DNA of 8,523 nucleotides from Bacteroidia bacterium. GTDB taxonomy: Bacteria > Bacteroidota > Bacteroidia > NS11-12g > UBA955. Shown one piece after another: positions 7,457 through 8,523 of the stretch. Made by a program: the position numbers and the translations under genes. The notes beneath the pieces were generated by a model. That model searched no databases, was not told the DNA's origin, and saw only the letters and a program-made list of their open reading frames with translations. Positions within the stretch are counted from its first letter, which is position 1. Every line of letters begins with the position of its first letter. The DNA is taken from contig JACMRS010000261.1 of assembly GCA_014376345.1 (NCBI GenBank), forward strand, positions 1 through 8,523, written 5' to 3'.

Positions 7457-8200
7457 TTACAAAAAATATAAAAAGGCAGTTACTAAAGAACCGATTAAAA
7501 AACTCGATAAATTGCAATAAAAACTCAGTCCATAACAGCTTTTGACATTCATATTTTCTTTATGCCTGTATTCATAATAAATGGCTTCAGTAACAAACAC
7601 AAGGATTTCACCTGCAATCAAAGTTATTAAAAAATATTCTCCACTAATATTGCAAGTCGCCAACCATAAAATTGGAAGTGTAATGCAATTGATGACTAAT
7701 ACAGACTTGAGAACCTGATTTCGGAAAGACAATTTTCGCAAAACAAATGACGCAATAAGATATTCAATTATTAGTGTAATTATCAGAGAAATTACAAACC
7801 TGATCCATATAAAATAGGCTGAAGTCAATGTTTCCGACACTTTCAGCTTAGAGTTTTCGAAAGTAATATTATAGTTTGCATTAAATGAACCTTTGGTGAA
7901 AACATTGCTGCTATACCAGCCCTTTTCAAATTTTAATACTATTTTATTATAAGGTGAATAATCATAAGCTCTTGACAATATTACTGTTCCGATAGCCATA
8001 AAATGTTGTGGACCCGCAGTTTTCAAAGTGTCAAAAGTTTTAAAATCGCTTGATTCACTTTGCAACTGATATCCTTCAATAAGAGTTCCATAAACTGATG
8101 TGTCATAATCAATTTTGAAATTCATTGAAGGTTTAGGGCCCATATCTGCCTTGAGAATTGAAGTAACAGAAAGCAGAAATATTAAAATGTATTTAGTCAT
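7457..8200 (-). CDS. Exported N-terminal domain with four C-terminal membrane helices, unknown function
   Basis: This is a 247-residue integral membrane protein. A signal peptide covers about residues 1-18 (hydrophobic YILIFLLSVTSIL, likely cleavage LKA before DM). The mature N-terminus begins DMGPKPSMNFKI and continues as a roughly 105-residue beta-rich domain expected outside the cytoplasm. Four hydrophobic helices follow at about 127-153, 163-183, 187-208 and 226-246. Helix 1 carries acidic E146 and the third ends in E205, both unusual inside a membrane. The layout of a signal peptide, a DMGPKPS-like start and a four-helix tail recalls uncharacterised proteins I associate with other bacteria, including Clostridia. 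I cannot give a function. It starts 11 bp after the stop of the upstream partial gene, so the two are likely co-transcribed, and it is the last gene of its block. The ATG at 8200 is supported by the signal peptide directly after it. Confidence 0.85.
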   Translation of the reverse strand: MTKYILIFLLSVTSILKADMGPKPSMNFKIDYDTSVYGTLIEGYQLQSESSDFKTFDTLKTAGPQHFMAIGTVILSRAYDYSPYNKIVLKFEKGWYSSNVFTKGSFNANYNITFENSKLKVSETLTSAYFIWIRFVISLIITLIIEYLIASFVLRKLSFRNQVLKSVLVINCITLPILWLATCNISGEYFLITLIAGEILVFVTEAIYYEYRHKENMNVKSCYGLSFYCNLSSFLIGSLVTAFLYFL

Positions 8201-8211
8201 ATAATTATTGA

Positions 8212-8523
8212 TCAGGCGTTATTTTCTATATATAATTTAAGATCGGAAATGGTTTTGTAAATGCCTTTAAAAAAGACATTACGTTGCTTTTCGGCCACAT
8301 TGCTTAGCAAAGTAGATTTACTGATCAGATTGTCCATCCAGCGCTCACTTTGGGTATTGAAAAATTTATTGGAAGTATGCATGCTGTTAAATGAATTGTA
8401 ACTGATATAAGTAAATTGCGAGCCATCGGCTTTTACAAGCACACAATTGTTTCCAATCATCAGATCACTGGCATACAACGTGAATTTATGCTTAGTCATA
8501 CTGCCCTCAGGATTAAATTTATG
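8212..8523 (-). CDS. C-terminal part of an unrecognised protein, probably cut by the right window edge
   Basis: The last 103 residues of a reading frame enter from the right edge and stop at 8212. The frame is open to the very edge: eight codons (reading HKFNPEGS) precede the first ATG at 8499. The sequence is soluble-looking, with a probable beta segment (KFTLYASDLMIG, CVLVKADGSQFTYIS) and a helical tail (SERWMDNLISKSTLLSNV, then ISDLKLYIENNA). No signal peptide or membrane helix follows the ATG, and I recognise no family. A short protein of 95 residues starting at 8499 is the alternative; GAGG seven bases before that ATG could be a weak ribosome site. I favour the truncated longer gene because the upstream codons are open and protein-like. 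It is 11 bp from the membrane-protein gene. Confidence 0.65.
   Translation of the reverse strand, partial: HKFNPEGSMTKHKFTLYASDLMIGNNCVLVKADGSQFTYISYNSFNSMHTSNKFFNTQSERWMDNLISKSTLLSNVAEKQRNVFFKGIYKTISDLKLYIENNA

Noticed and set aside
1..8523. CRISPR array, tRNA, rRNA, insertion sequence or defence system
   Set aside because: I saw no regularly spaced direct repeats, cloverleaf-like segments, transposase or terminal inverted repeats. The helicase is of a housekeeping type and has no nuclease or toxin partner beside it.

Overview
The window is AT-rich and reads as chromosomal DNA of a member of the Bacteroidota. The evidence is the gene content: a WG-repeat exported protein, a Pif1-type helicase of the Bacteroidota form, a Haem_bd-type membrane cytochrome, and a lipoprotein with IVIPANSF and NCDR motifs. 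The tight same-strand packing and TAnnTTTG-like promoter boxes agree with this. I cannot name a genus from the sequence alone. Every gene I can support is on the minus strand, so transcription runs from high to low coordinates.

Right block (8523 to 7457): the 3' end of an unrecognised gene runs in from the right edge. It is followed after 11 bp by an exported protein of 247 residues with an N-terminal outside domain (starting DMGPKPS) and four C-terminal membrane helices. I found no known function for either.

Intergenic stretch (7218 to 7456, 239 bp): this is the only sizeable gap. It holds one TAGGTTTG box pointing toward the left block and two perfect short inverted repeats. It is the likely promoter region of the left operon.

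Left block (7217 to 1): five genes separated by only 11, 17, 12 and 5 bp, so probably one transcript. In order they encode a lipoprotein of 462 residues, a secreted WG-repeat protein of 1109 residues built almost entirely from about 30 repeats, a compact Pif1/RecD-like DNA helicase, a small membrane-anchored single-heme protein with CYDCH, and the N-terminal half of a TIGR03862/BaiN-like FAD flavoprotein cut by the left edge. The first two look like a cell-envelope pair. The last two may form a redox pair. The helicase between them has no obvious link to either and may have its own promoter, because a TATCTTTG box overlaps its predicted TTG start.

I see no mobile element, CRISPR array, tRNA, rRNA or convincing intrinsic terminator. 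The most worthwhile open questions are the lipoprotein and WG-repeat pair, the true start of the helicase, and the DMGPKPS membrane protein. None of these amounts to proof of a new system.
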